Shown here piece after piece: positions 26,310 through 34,861 of a DNA stretch of 64,000 nucleotides (position 1 is its first letter; each line of letters begins with the position of its first letter). Source of the stretch: Faecalibacterium sp. I3-3-33. GTDB taxonomy: Bacteria > Bacillota > Clostridia > Oscillospirales > Ruminococcaceae. The notes under the pieces are model-generated. The model searched no databases. It had not been told where the DNA came from and saw only the letters and a list, made by a program, of their open reading frames with translations. Location of the stretch: assembly GCF_023347295.1 (NCBI RefSeq), contig NZ_CP094469.1, positions 2,604,001 to 2,668,000 of the forward strand, given 5' to 3'. The translations under genes and the position numbers were made by a program.

Positions 26310-27126
26310 GGGCGTCCACCTCCAGATACTTTTCCGGGTCCGGCAGATATTTGCCCACGATCTGCTTCATCGTGCCGTCGGCGCGCATGGCGGCAAAGGT
26401 CTCGGTCAGTTTTTCATCCAGCCCGCGGGTGTCGTTCAGTGCAAAGGCCACGCCGATGCCGGTGACCAGCAGCGGCTCCTCCAGAATGCGGAAGTTGGCA
26501 TTGCAATCCTGCATATACTGCAAAATGGCGGTCTCGTGGGCGGCAATGGCGTCCACATAGCCGCAGTTCAGCATGGCGTACTGCACGCTGCGGTCCTCGG
26601 TGCTCAGCAGTTCACCAAACTGCGGGATGCGGGGGTCGGTGCCGGCGAGGAAAATTTCCTCCGGCTTGGTGGTGCTTTGCACCATCATGGTCTTGCCTGC
26701 AAGGTCGGCAAGCGTTTCAATGCCGCTGTTGGCATTGACCGCCACCACCTGACGGCTGACCATATACGGCCCTGCCCAGCGGTACAGCTGCTCCCGCCCG
26801 TTCATGGAAAAGCAGCCCCAGATGCAGTCGATAGCACCGCTTTCCACCAGATTGGTTTTCTGCTCCCAGTCAATGATTTCAAACCGTACCGCATACCCCA
26901 TGCGGGCAAAGGCCTCGGTGGCAATGTCCACATCAATGCCGGTGGGCGTGCTGTCATTGTTCATGTAGATAAAAGGCGGGTAGTTATCGCTGCCCACCGT
27001 AAGCTCGGGCAGCGCTGCCGCCGCCTGCGTTTTGCCGCAAGCGGTCAGCCCGGCTGCCGCTGCCGCCGCGCACACCTTTAAAAAGGTGCGGCGGGGTATT
27101 TTATGGTTGGATCGCTGTTTTGTCAC
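26299..27126 (-). CDS. family 3 extracellular solute-binding lipoprotein
   Basis: Begins with GTG at 27126 (GAGG upstream). A basic start with an RRTFLK twin-arginine-like motif is followed by a hydrophobic Ala-rich stretch and lipobox LTACGK. The mature part is a type II periplasmic binding fold of the amino-acid (SBP_bac_3) type: LTVGSDNYPPFIYMNN, GIDVDIATEAFARMGY, IDCIWGCFSMNGRE, and GIGVAFALN. No permease or ATPase is encoded nearby. It sits between a cyclic-di-GMP-type protein and a histidine kinase and overlaps the latter, so a sensory co-receptor role is more likely than transport. Confidence 0.85.
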   Translation of the reverse strand: MTKQRSNHKIPRRTFLKVCAAAAAAGLTACGKTQAAAALPELTVGSDNYPPFIYMNNDSTPTGIDVDIATEAFARMGYAVRFEIIDWEQKTNLVESGAIDCIWGCFSMNGREQLYRWAGPYMVSRQVVAVNANSGIETLADLAGKTMMVQSTTKPEEIFLAGTDPRIPQFGELLSTEDRSVQYAMLNCGYVDAIAAHETAILQYMQDCNANFRILEEPLLVTGIGVAFALNDTRGLDEKLTETFAAMRADGTMKQIVGKYLPDPEKYLEVDALEP

Positions 27127-27143
27127 GCGTAGTTGTCCTCACA

Positions 27144-29249
27144 TTACCATTGTAAAATTTCCTGTTTCAGTTCTCCCTGCACATCCAGCAGGCACTGTGT
27201 CAGCAGCGGGTTGAACGCGCCGCATTCACCGTTCGTGATCATCTGAACGGCGGTCTCGTGCGGGAAAGCCTTTTTGTAGCACCGCTCGCTGGTCAGCGCG
27301 TCATACACATCTGCCATGGAGACCAGCTGCGCGCTGATGGGGATATCGTCCCCTTTCAGCCCGTCCGGGTATCCCCTGCCGTCCCAGCGCTCGTGGTGCC
27401 AGCGGGCGATCTCGTAGGCGGTCTGCAACAGCGGCTGATCCGCAAAGCTTTCGGTCTTTTGCAGCATCTCTGCGCCCAGCATACTGTGGGTCTTGATCAC
27501 CGAAAATTCCTCTGCGGTCAGCTTGCCGGGTTTATTCAGGATGGCTTCGTCAATGCCGATCTTACCGATATCGTGCAGCGCCGAGGCCAGCGGGATGTTA
27601 TCCTGCTGTTCGGGGGTCAGGTCGTAGTGGTTGGTCAGCTCTATCAGCCGGTGCAGCAGCGTCTCGGTGATAGTGCGGATGTGCCGCACATGGGAGCCGG
27701 ACTCGCCGTTGCGGAACTCCACGATCTGGCTCAGCACGCCCACCAGCACATCGGTGTTCTTTTCGCGGGCGCGGATCTGGTCGGAGACCATCTGCACCAG
27801 CCGCCGCTGCTTGGCGTACAGCTTGATGGTGTTGGACACCCGGCGGTAGACGATCTTGGCGTCAAAGGGGCGGTTGACGTAGTCACTTGCGCCCAGCTCG
27901 TAGGCTTTGCGGATGGCTTCCTCCGAGTCGTCGCTGGAGATCATGATCACCGGCACATCCTCGATGGTGTGGTTGGTGTTCATGGTGCGCAGCACCTCAA
28001 AGCCGTCCATGACCGGCATGTTGATATCCAGCAGCACCAGCGAGATCTGCCCCGCCTTTGCCCGCAGCAGATCCAGACACTGTTTGCCGTTCCCGGCTTC
28101 CAGAATACGGTAGTCCTCGCCCAGAATACTGGCCAGCATCATGCGGTTCATCAGGGAATCATCCACCAGCAGGATGACGGGCTTTTCCCCTAAGACATCC
28201 TTCTGTGCAGCCAGCTGGCTGTCCTGTGTGTCCACCGCCACCGCGTCCTTGTGATTCTTGGCCTGATACATCAAAAGGTCTGCCCGGCGCACCACGTTCT
28301 CCATGGGGTCGGCAAGGGTCTGCATCGCGCCGCCGATGCTCAGCGAAAGCCGGAAGTGAGGGTAGCCCGACACCACAGCCTTTTGCACTGCATCGCGGAT
28401 CTGCTCCAGCTTTGTCTTGAGGTAATCTGCCGGGATGCCGGGCAGCACCAGCAAGAACTCATCGCCGCCGTAGCGGATCAGCAGATCTGTTTCCCGGATG
28501 CAGCTGCGGACAACCTTTGCAACGGTTTCCAGCGCCAGATCTCCGGCGTGGTGGCCGTAGGTATCGTTGCAGATCTTGAAATCGTCGATATCCATCAGGG
28601 CGATGCCCGCCGGGCCGATGTTATTACGCACCACTTCCTCGTAATAGCGGCGGTTGTAGGTGCCAGTCAGGGCGTCATGGTTCAGCCGCTGCCGGTAGTG
28701 CTTTTCTTTTTCCATATTCCGGGCGGCGGTCTGGGCAAACCGCGCTTTTTGCTCCTCCATCTGCTGCATCATCCGCAACAGGTTATGGTTAGCGTTTTCC
28801 AGCGCTTCCTTCTGGGCACGGCTCTGCTGTTCCAGCTTTTCCCGCAGTTCCACATAGGGGGTGATATCCGTGATCGTGCTCACGATATAGCCTTTGCCGT
28901 ACCATTCCACCCGGTTGGCCGCGTTGGAGACCCAGCGGTAGCCGTTTTTGCCCAACAGCCGGAAGATGCTGTCACCGTTTTCCGCGTAGGCCGCGCTGTT
29001 TTCCGCGTTCCGGTAGCGCAGCCCGCTTTCCAGATCATCCGGGTGCACCAGCGCGGTGTATCGGTTATCGAACTTTGCCGCAAATTCTTCCCGCTCCCAC
29101 CCCAGTATCTCCAGAAAACGGTCGCTGATATAAATAAAGGGATAGCCGTTTTCAGGATCCTCTGCGCAGCAATGGAAGCCGCCCGGTATATTCTGTGCAT
29201 AGCGTTCCAGCCGCAGAAATCCTTTTTTTATTGTCTCGCCTGTTTCCAT
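27144..29249 (-). CDS. PAS-GGDEF-REC-HD-GYP signalling protein
   Basis: The ATG at 29249 has AGGAAAGG upstream; a GTG at 29279 would add ten residues. 701 residues: PAS with a PAC-like end (about 20-140), coiled coil (145-195), GGDEF (200-355) with intact RYGGDEF and an RETD inhibitory site five residues before it, receiver (365-480; LLVDDSLMNRMM, LLDINMPVMDGF), HD-GYP (500-690; HDIGKIGI, HHERWDGRGYPDG). It should be able both to make and to hydrolyse cyclic di-GMP; the receiver may switch between them. First gene of an operon with the binding protein and hybrid kinase. Soluble, no membrane helices. Confidence 0.92.
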   Translation of the reverse strand: METGETIKKGFLRLERYAQNIPGGFHCCAEDPENGYPFIYISDRFLEILGWEREEFAAKFDNRYTALVHPDDLESGLRYRNAENSAAYAENGDSIFRLLGKNGYRWVSNAANRVEWYGKGYIVSTITDITPYVELREKLEQQSRAQKEALENANHNLLRMMQQMEEQKARFAQTAARNMEKEKHYRQRLNHDALTGTYNRRYYEEVVRNNIGPAGIALMDIDDFKICNDTYGHHAGDLALETVAKVVRSCIRETDLLIRYGGDEFLLVLPGIPADYLKTKLEQIRDAVQKAVVSGYPHFRLSLSIGGAMQTLADPMENVVRRADLLMYQAKNHKDAVAVDTQDSQLAAQKDVLGEKPVILLVDDSLMNRMMLASILGEDYRILEAGNGKQCLDLLRAKAGQISLVLLDINMPVMDGFEVLRTMNTNHTIEDVPVIMISSDDSEEAIRKAYELGASDYVNRPFDAKIVYRRVSNTIKLYAKQRRLVQMVSDQIRAREKNTDVLVGVLSQIVEFRNGESGSHVRHIRTITETLLHRLIELTNHYDLTPEQQDNIPLASALHDIGKIGIDEAILNKPGKLTAEEFSVIKTHSMLGAEMLQKTESFADQPLLQTAYEIARWHHERWDGRGYPDGLKGDDIPISAQLVSMADVYDALTSERCYKKAFPHETAVQMITNGECGAFNPLLTQCLLDVQGELKQEILQW

Positions 29250-29372
29250 TTTACCTTTCCTGCCTTTTTCTCCGCGCACCGCACCTTGGCAGCACGCGGT
29301 ACACCCTGTTGCCGCAATTTACAAATTTACCTTCCTATGATGCCCCGATTTTGGGCGTACTGTAACAGTGTA

Positions 29373-29401
29373 ATTTTATCATCAAAACCGCCTAGATGCA
29401 A
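29373..29401 (-). promoter_or_regulatory. promoter of the GGDEF/HD-GYP operon
   Basis: Minus strand: -35 TTGCAT (29401-29396), 17-base spacer, -10 TAAAAT (29378-29373). The leader is about 120 bases. Otherwise the 352-base gap to degV holds only the degV terminator. Confidence 0.5.
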
Positions 29402-29534
29402 GCATTTTTTGCCAATTTTGCCAACAGAACGGCAAGTAAGGCGCATAAAAAAAGTTATAAGGGCAGCGGGCTCCCCCCTGCCTGAAAAAGCCGTTCTTGT
29501 TGTATCCGGTTCGTTACAGTTTCAGCCTGCAACA

Positions 29535-29580
29535 AAAAAAGAGATAGACCTTCCCTTCCGAGAAAGTCCATCTCTTTTTA
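29535..29580 (-). terminator. terminator of purA-degV
   Basis: Minus-strand stem AAAGAGATGGACTT with AAGGTCTATCTCTTT (one bulge, one G-U), followed by TTTTTT. It lies about 20 bases past the degV stop codon. Confidence 0.8.
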
Positions 29581-29601
29581 TCCGTTTTCTTCTGTTTTCT
29601 A

Positions 29602-30504
29602 TCAGCCCTGCTTTTTCCAGCGGCGCATGACGCCCATGCCCAGTGCATAGGGGCCGGTGTGCACCGCGATGGTGCAGCCGATCTGCAACAGTCCTACCTC
29701 ACACTGTGCGCCGGGGTACTTGGCGCGCAGGGCGGCGCGGGTCTGCATCCACAAACGCTTGCCCTCATCGGCATCGTAGCCGTAGCCCACCGTGATGCGG
29801 TAGTCGTCCGGGGTGCCGCCGTGGGCATCCAGATAGTTCATCAGCTGTTCCAGTGCCTTTTCAAAGCTCTTCTGTCGGCCGCGGGCTACGCCGCCGGAGA
29901 AGATCTCGCCGTCCTTGAACAGGATCATGGGTTTCAGGCCCAGCATATTGGCGGCGCGGCCGGTCACCTTGCCGATGCGCCCGCCCTTGATGAGGTAATC
30001 CAGATCACCCACGGTGAAGAAGATCTGGTTGGTGGATTTTTCGGCCTCCAGCCAAGTCACGGTTTCATCCAAGGTGCAGCCTGCGTCCCGCATGGCCACG
30101 GCGTTTTCCACCATGGTGGATTCGGTGACCGTGGCGGCGGCAGAGTCGATGACCTCGATGCGGGCATCGGGGTAGTCCTCCAGCACCAGATCCCGGGCGT
30201 TGCGGGCGCTGCCCACGCAGCCGCTCATCTTGCCGGTGAACACCAGACACAATACCGCCCGACCCGCCTCGGCGTGTGCGCGGAAGGCCTTTTCAAAGTC
30301 CTCGATGGAGGCCAGACTGGTCTTGGGATAGGCCGCCGGGTTATCTACCATGAACTGATAGAAGTCCCGCACAGGGATCTCCAGCCCTTCCTTGCGGTAA
30401 TGCTCGCCGTCCAGCGATACATAAAAGGGCACGACCTCAATGCCAAGCTGCTTGGCGGTGTCCAGCGTCAGGTCGCAGGCGCTGTCGGTAATGATATCAA
30501 ACAT
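29602..30504 (-). CDS. DegV-family fatty-acid-binding protein
   Basis: The ATG at 30504, after AAGGAAG, starts the DegV fold: FDIITDSACDL; the open frame upstream is spurious. 300 residues with conserved KTSLASIEDF, TGKMSGCVGSARNA, DLDYLIKGGRIGK and GLKPMILFKDGEI. DegV/FakB proteins bind a fatty acid in a central cleft and in FakAB systems present it to the kinase FakA for phosphorylation. No fakA is nearby. It follows purA by 47 bases and likely shares its transcript. Confidence 0.88.
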   Translation of the reverse strand: MFDIITDSACDLTLDTAKQLGIEVVPFYVSLDGEHYRKEGLEIPVRDFYQFMVDNPAAYPKTSLASIEDFEKAFRAHAEAGRAVLCLVFTGKMSGCVGSARNARDLVLEDYPDARIEVIDSAAATVTESTMVENAVAMRDAGCTLDETVTWLEAEKSTNQIFFTVGDLDYLIKGGRIGKVTGRAANMLGLKPMILFKDGEIFSGGVARGRQKSFEKALEQLMNYLDAHGGTPDDYRITVGYGYDADEGKRLWMQTRAALRAKYPGAQCEVGLLQIGCTIAVHTGPYALGMGVMRRWKKQG

Positions 30505-30551
30505 CTGTGACGCTTCCTTTTCTGAAACTCGGGGCTGCTTTTGGCGGCAGC

Positions 30552-31844
30552 TCAGCCGCGGTGGATGTAGGCCTCGCGCTCTGCGCCCACCGAGATATAG
30601 GTGATCTTGCAGCCCACAGCCTTTTCCAGATACTCCACATAATCGCGGGCCTGCTGGGGCAGGTCCTCCCACTTGCGGGCTGCGGTGATATCGCAGTGCC
30701 AGCCGGGCAGGTACTCCACCACAGGCTGTGCGGTATCCAGTGCCTCACCCATGGGGAAGCGGGTGGTAGTGGTGCCGTCGGTCAGCTTGTAGGCAGTGAC
30801 CATGGGGATCTTTTCCATGTAGTCCAGCACGTCCAGCAGGGTCAGGGCGACCTCGTCGCAGCCCTGGCAGAACACGCCGTAGCGGCTTGCCACCAGATCG
30901 ATGGGGCCCACGCGGCGGGGACGGCCGGTGGCTGCGCCATACTCGTGGCCGGCCTCACGCAGGGCGTGCTTCTCTTCCTCGGTCATAGCCAGCTCGGCGG
31001 CGAAGGGGCCGTCACCCACGCAGGAGGAGTAGGCCTTCATGACGCCGATGGAGTTGTGCAGCTTGTGGCCGGGGATGCCGGCACCGATGGGCGCATAAGC
31101 ACCGATGACGTTGGAGGAGGTGGTGTAGGGGTAGATGCCAAAGTCGATATCGCGCAGTGCGCCCAGCTGTGCCTCAAACAGCACCTTCTTGCCGGCTGCA
31201 TCGGCATCGGCCAGATACTGACCCACATCGCAGATATAGTCCTTGAAGATGGCGGCATACTTTTCGAGCCATGCCCACATCTCGTCCACGCTGATGGGGG
31301 AAGCGTTGTAGCTGCCCTCCATGACCAGATTCTTGGAATCCACCATGGTGACCAGACGCTTCTTCACGGCGTCGTCCAGATGCAGCAGGTCGCCCATGCG
31401 CAGGGTCTTTTTCATGTACTTGTCGCCGTAAGCGTAGGCAATGCCGCGCTTGGTGGAGCCGAACTGTGCGCCGGTCTTGGACAGGCGTGCCTCCTCCAGA
31501 CCATCCTGCTCCACATGGTAGGGCATGGTGATGGTTGCGCGGTCGGAGATCTTCAGGTTCGCCGGGGTGATCGCAATGCCCTGCTCGCGCAGCTTATTGA
31601 TCTCGCCGTCCAGATGATGCGGGTCGATGACCATACCGTTGCCCATAACGCAGACGACGTTGGGGCGCAGGATGCCGGAGGGCAGCAGGTTCAGCACGAA
31701 CTTGCCACGCTCGTTTTTAACGGTATGGCCTGCGTTGTTGCCGCCCTGATACCGTGCAACGATGTCGTACTCCTGGCTGATCAGGTCGACCATGCGGCCC
31801 TTGCCCTCATCGCCCCAGTTGATACCCGTAATTGCAGTAAGCAT
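30552..31844 (-). CDS. purA: adenylosuccinate synthetase
   Basis: ATG at 31844 after AGAGGT. 430 residues with the P-loop-like GINWGDEGKGRMVDL, QGGNNAGHTV, IDPHHLDGEI, QFGSTKRGIAYAY, and GRPRRVGPIDLVA near residue 310. It joins IMP and aspartate with GTP, the first step from IMP to AMP. A promoter and about 110 bases of leader precede it; degV follows in the same direction. Confidence 0.97.
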   Translation of the reverse strand: MLTAITGINWGDEGKGRMVDLISQEYDIVARYQGGNNAGHTVKNERGKFVLNLLPSGILRPNVVCVMGNGMVIDPHHLDGEINKLREQGIAITPANLKISDRATITMPYHVEQDGLEEARLSKTGAQFGSTKRGIAYAYGDKYMKKTLRMGDLLHLDDAVKKRLVTMVDSKNLVMEGSYNASPISVDEMWAWLEKYAAIFKDYICDVGQYLADADAAGKKVLFEAQLGALRDIDFGIYPYTTSSNVIGAYAPIGAGIPGHKLHNSIGVMKAYSSCVGDGPFAAELAMTEEEKHALREAGHEYGAATGRPRRVGPIDLVASRYGVFCQGCDEVALTLLDVLDYMEKIPMVTAYKLTDGTTTTRFPMGEALDTAQPVVEYLPGWHCDITAARKWEDLPQQARDYVEYLEKAVGCKITYISVGAEREAYIHRG

Positions 31845-31962
31845 AATAAATGACCTCTTTATCCTTTTTTCAAAAGACAGCCTTTTCCGTGCACCTTGCC
31901 CGGGATACGCTACCTTGGGTAAAACGCACCGGTTTGCTGCCCTTGCGGCACGCACCAATGCA

Positions 31963-31991
31963 ATTATAGTATAGCACAGTCTGCCGCGCAA
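31963..31991 (-). promoter_or_regulatory. promoter of purA-degV
   Basis: Minus strand: -35 TTGCGC (31991-31986), 17-base spacer, -10 TATAAT (31968-31963). Confidence 0.65.
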
Positions 31992-32030
31992 AAAAAGGGG
32001 GAACGCACCTTTTTGCGGCGGATTCCCTCT
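31991..32030 (-). terminator. distal terminator downstream of rpsI
   Basis: Minus-strand imperfect stem GAGGGAATCCGCC / GGTGCGTTCCCCC followed by TTTTTT. It would stop any transcription that escapes the two rpsI terminators before reaching the purA promoter. Confidence 0.55.
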
Positions 32031-32055
32031 TTAAGATCACGTTCTCAGCTGTGCC

Positions 32056-32157
32056 CCCCAGTTCTCCGGGAAAAGGGCAACAAAAAACGGCTCTGCCGAA
32101 GCAGAGCCGTAAAAGTGCATACTGAGATATAATCAGCGCTTGCTGAACTGGGGAGCA
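32056..32157. repeat. 102-bp direct repeat, distal copy (pseudo-3' end of rpsI)
   Basis: Identical to 32261-32362 except for two adjacent bases. It carries a second copy of the last codons of rpsI (in frame: DAPQFSKR and stop) and of its terminator hairpin (32087-32110; arms ACGGCTCTGC / GCAGAGCCGT). Confidence 0.9.
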
Positions 32158-32260
32158 TCGCTGGCAGGGCACAGCCCTGCACGCGATGCTTGAGCAAAGA
32201 TTTATAAGCGCCTCCGGCTCGCCCCTTGCGGGGCAACCGCCGGAGATGCGCAGTCGTGCT

Positions 32261-32362
32261 CCCCAGTTCTCCGGGAAAAGGGCAACAAAAAACGGCTCTG
32301 CCGAAGCAGAGCCGTAAAAGTGCATACTGAGATATAATCAGCGCTTGGAGAACTGGGGAGCA
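32261..32362. repeat. 102-bp direct repeat, proximal copy (true 3' end of rpsI)
   Basis: Covers the last 25 bases of rpsI, its terminator and beyond. Its left border CCCCAGTTCTCC is the inverse of its right border GGAGAACTGGGG; with flanks the inverted repeat is 18 bases on each side. Copy spacing is 205 bases. Confidence 0.9.
32287..32315 (-). terminator. terminator of rplM-rpsI
   Basis: Perfect 10-bp arms ACGGCTCTGC / GCAGAGCCGT with a TTCG loop on the minus strand, followed by TTTTTT, 23 bases after the rpsI stop codon. Confidence 0.9.
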
Positions 32363-32736
32363 CGACGTGCAGCCTTCAGACCGTACTTCTTACGCTCCTT
32401 CATACGAGGATCGCGGGTCAGGAAGCCAGCCTTCTTCAGCACAGGACGGTTCTCATCGCTCTGCTGCAGCAGGGCGCGGCTCAGGCCGTGACGGATAGCG
32501 CCAGCCTGACCGGAAACACCGCCGCCGGAAACGCGGACGACGACGTCATACTTGCCCTCCAGGCCCAGCAGGACCAGCGGAGAACGGACGATCAGCTTCA
32601 GGGTCTCCAGACCGAAGTAGTTGTCGATATCACGATCGTTGATGGTGATCTTACCGGTGCCGGTGTAAACGCGAACGCGGGCAACGGAATCCTTACGACG
32701 ACCAGTGCCGTAGAAATAAGGTTTGGTTTCGTACAT
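32338..32736 (-). CDS. rpsI: 30S ribosomal protein S9
   Basis: 132 residues: [20 protein letters not shown] at the start of the fold and the basic C-terminal tail [24 protein letters not shown] (given as pieces of the usual S9 tail that reaches the P-site tRNA). AAGGAGG precedes the ATG. Cotranscribed with rplM, 17 bases upstream. Its 3' end is duplicated downstream. Confidence 0.98.
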   Translation of the reverse strand: MYETKPYFYGTGRRKDSVARVRVYTGTGKITINDRDIDNYFGLETLKLIVRSPLVLLGLEGKYDVVVRVSGGGVSGQAGAIRHGLSRALLQQSDENRPVLKKAGFLTRDPRMKERKKYGLKAARRAPQFSKR

Positions 32737-32753
32737 ATTCGATTGCCTCCTTC

Positions 32754-33182
32754 TTAGAACTCGATCTTCTCGGGCTTCTGAGCAGCGTGAGCGTGCTCGG
32801 CACCCTGGTAGCAGTGCAGGCGGGTCAGAGCCTTAGCACCGATGGTGTTGGAAGGGATCATGCCCTTGACAGCGTAGGTCATAGCCAGATCGCTGTTCTC
32901 AGCCATCAGCTTGCTGTACTGGACCTTCTTCAGGCCGCCGATGTACTTGCTGTGGGTGATGTGGAACTTCTGCTCGGCCTTCTTGCCGGTCAGAACAGCC
33001 TTGTCGCAGTTGATGACAACCACGAAATCGCCGCAGTCAACGTTGGGGGTGTAATCGACCTTCTGCTTGCCGCGCAGCAGAACAGCGGCCTCAGCAGCGA
33101 CGTGGCCCAGGCTCTTGCCGGTAGCGTCGAGCAGGTACCACTTACGCTCGACTTCAGCGGGCTTTACGAGAGTAGTGCTCAT
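32754..33182 (-). CDS. rplM: 50S ribosomal protein L13
   Basis: 142 residues with the L13 pattern: [40 protein letters not shown], and [14 protein letters not shown] follows CAGGAGG. It begins the rplM-rpsI operon under a consensus promoter; the leader of about 55 bases has one small hairpin (GCGCCCC AAAA GGGTGC), a place where L13 autoregulation could act, although I cannot confirm a known leader class. Confidence 0.98.
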   Translation of the reverse strand: MSTTLVKPAEVERKWYLLDATGKSLGHVAAEAAVLLRGKQKVDYTPNVDCGDFVVVINCDKAVLTGKKAEQKFHITHSKYIGGLKKVQYSKLMAENSDLAMTYAVKGMIPSNTIGAKALTRLHCYQGAEHAHAAQKPEKIEF

Positions 33183-33243
33183 ATCTATTTCCTCCTGATA
33201 AGCTTTTTGTACGTTTCAGGCACCCTTTTGGGGCGCGAGTGTC

Positions 33244-33272
33244 AGTATACAACACAAAAACGCGCCTGTCAA
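33244..33272 (-). promoter_or_regulatory. promoter of rplM-rpsI
   Basis: Minus strand: consensus -35 TTGACA (33272-33267), 17-base spacer, -10 TATACT (33249-33244). Confidence 0.85.
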
Positions 33273-33494
33273 CATGATTTTTGGATTTTTTCAGCGGAAA
33301 TTTTTGAAACTCTTAAAATCGCTTATTTTCTCTCAAATTCTCTTGATTTCTGAATTTCGATTTTTGCAAAAGTTTTTTGCCCGCACCGGCATATTTTTGC
33401 TATTTGCCCGCTACAAATCCCGCCGTGGTTGTGGTATACTATAAAGGATATGGGCGGCGCACAGCTGCCTTGCCAATACAAGGAGAATACATCC

Positions 33495-34064
33495 ATGCCA
33501 AACGAGATCGACCGCACTTCTTCGGCGCAGCGTCGCAGTTCCAAGCTGCTGACGGCGATGGCCATTTTCATCTGTCTGGGCATCGCAGCCTACATGGTGC
33601 TCACCCTGCTGGTGAACCGGCAGACTCCCGCGACACCCGACACCCACTATACCGGCACGAACGGCGTCTCTGTCTACTACGACAGCAGCGTGTGGAGCGT
33701 GTGCCGCATGACCGAGGATGCAACCCTCGGCACCGTGCTGGAGCTTGCCACCGCCGACACGGCAGACAGCGAGGATTATCAGGCCGTTTTGTTACAGCGG
33801 GGCACCGCCGACAGCTACGAAAACTTCATTGAGGATTCGGAAACTGACCTTAAACAAGCTTACGGCGTCATCAAACCCCGCAAGGTCAACCTGACCGTGG
33901 AGGGTGCAACCGTAGAGGCGGTGCGCTGCGATATCCGCACCTACTACGCCGTGCTGGCTACCATCACCTACGACAGCGGCGATGTAGTCTATGTATCGGC
34001 GCTGACAAAGCTGGCGTCCATCAGCGATGTGGTCAATCTGGTAGAAAGCGTGAGCCTGTCATGA
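33495..34064 (+). CDS. membrane-anchored protein of unknown function
   Basis: ATG at 33495 after AAGGAG. 189 residues: a short Ser/Arg-rich cytoplasmic start, one membrane helix (about 22-42), and an extracytoplasmic domain of about 140 residues with alternating beta-like stretches (VSVYYDSSVWSVCRM, YQAVLLQRGTADSYENF, YYAVLATITYDSGDVVYVSA). The pattern resembles small PsbP/lipoprotein-like domains but is not decisive. Its stop overlaps the start of the ttcA-like gene (ATGA), so the two are coupled. First gene of a four-gene set with alr and lepA. Confidence 0.8.
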   Translation: MPNEIDRTSSAQRRSSKLLTAMAIFICLGIAAYMVLTLLVNRQTPATPDTHYTGTNGVSVYYDSSVWSVCRMTEDATLGTVLELATADTADSEDYQAVLLQRGTADSYENFIEDSETDLKQAYGVIKPRKVNLTVEGATVEAVRCDIRTYYAVLATITYDSGDVVYVSALTKLASISDVVNLVESVSLS

Positions 34065-34861
34065 GTGATCTTCGTGCAATGCAGCGGCTTTGCGGGCTGA
34101 TGCGCAAAGCCGTGCAGGACTATGAAATGATCGCCCCCGGCGACCGGGTGATGGTGGGCGTTTCCGGCGGCAAGGACAGCGTGGCGCTGACCATCGGCCT
34201 TTCCATGCTGCGCAAGTACATCGGCTTTGATTACGAAGTGGTGGCGGTCACGCTGGACCCGCAGTTCGACCATCAGCCCATGGACTACTCGGCGCTGGCA
34301 GAGCTGTTCCGGCAGCACGGCATCCCCTACGAGGTGCGCCGCACCGAGATCGGCCCTGTGGTGTTCGAGTACCGCAAGGAAAAGAACCCCTGCGCCCTGT
34401 GCGCCAAGCTGCGGCGGGGCGCGCTGCACACCGCCGCGCAGGAGCTGGGCTGCAACAAGGTAGCGCTGGGGCATCATCTGGACGATGCTGTGGAAACCTT
34501 TTATATGAACCTCTGGCGGGAGGGACGCATCGGCTGCTTCTCGCCGGTGACCTACCTCTCCCAGCGGGACCTCACCCTCATCCGTCCCATGCTGCTGGCC
34601 ACCGAGTACGAAGTGCAGTGCGCCGTGCGGGAGGCGGGCTTGCCCATCGTGAAGAGCCGCTGCCCCGCCGACGGCGTTACCGTGCGGGAACAGACCAAAG
34701 AATTTGTGCAGGAGCGCTGCCGCACCGACCACGCCTTCCGTCAAAAGACCCTCCATGCCTTGCAGGAGAGCGGCATTGACGGCTGGCGTCCCGTCCACAC
34801 GGGCCGGGGCAGCTTTATCGTACCAAAAAAGGAAACAGATCATGCAGAAACAACCGTTTGA
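34061..34861 (+). CDS. TtcA/TilS-type tRNA thiolation ATPase (PP-loop)
   Basis: 266 residues. PP-loop VGVSGGKDSVAL (about residues 31-42), the CALCAKLRRG cysteine pair that in TtcA holds an iron-sulfur cluster, and GHHLDDAVETF. These fit the TtcA group, which introduces 2-thiocytidine at tRNA position 32, more than TilS. A further cysteine appears in KSRCPADG. Start overlaps the stop of the preceding gene; its last 20 bases overlap alr. Confidence 0.85.
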   Translation: MSDLRAMQRLCGLMRKAVQDYEMIAPGDRVMVGVSGGKDSVALTIGLSMLRKYIGFDYEVVAVTLDPQFDHQPMDYSALAELFRQHGIPYEVRRTEIGPVVFEYRKEKNPCALCAKLRRGALHTAAQELGCNKVALGHHLDDAVETFYMNLWREGRIGCFSPVTYLSQRDLTLIRPMLLATEYEVQCAVREAGLPIVKSRCPADGVTVREQTKEFVQERCRTDHAFRQKTLHALQESGIDGWRPVHTGRGSFIVPKKETDHAETTV

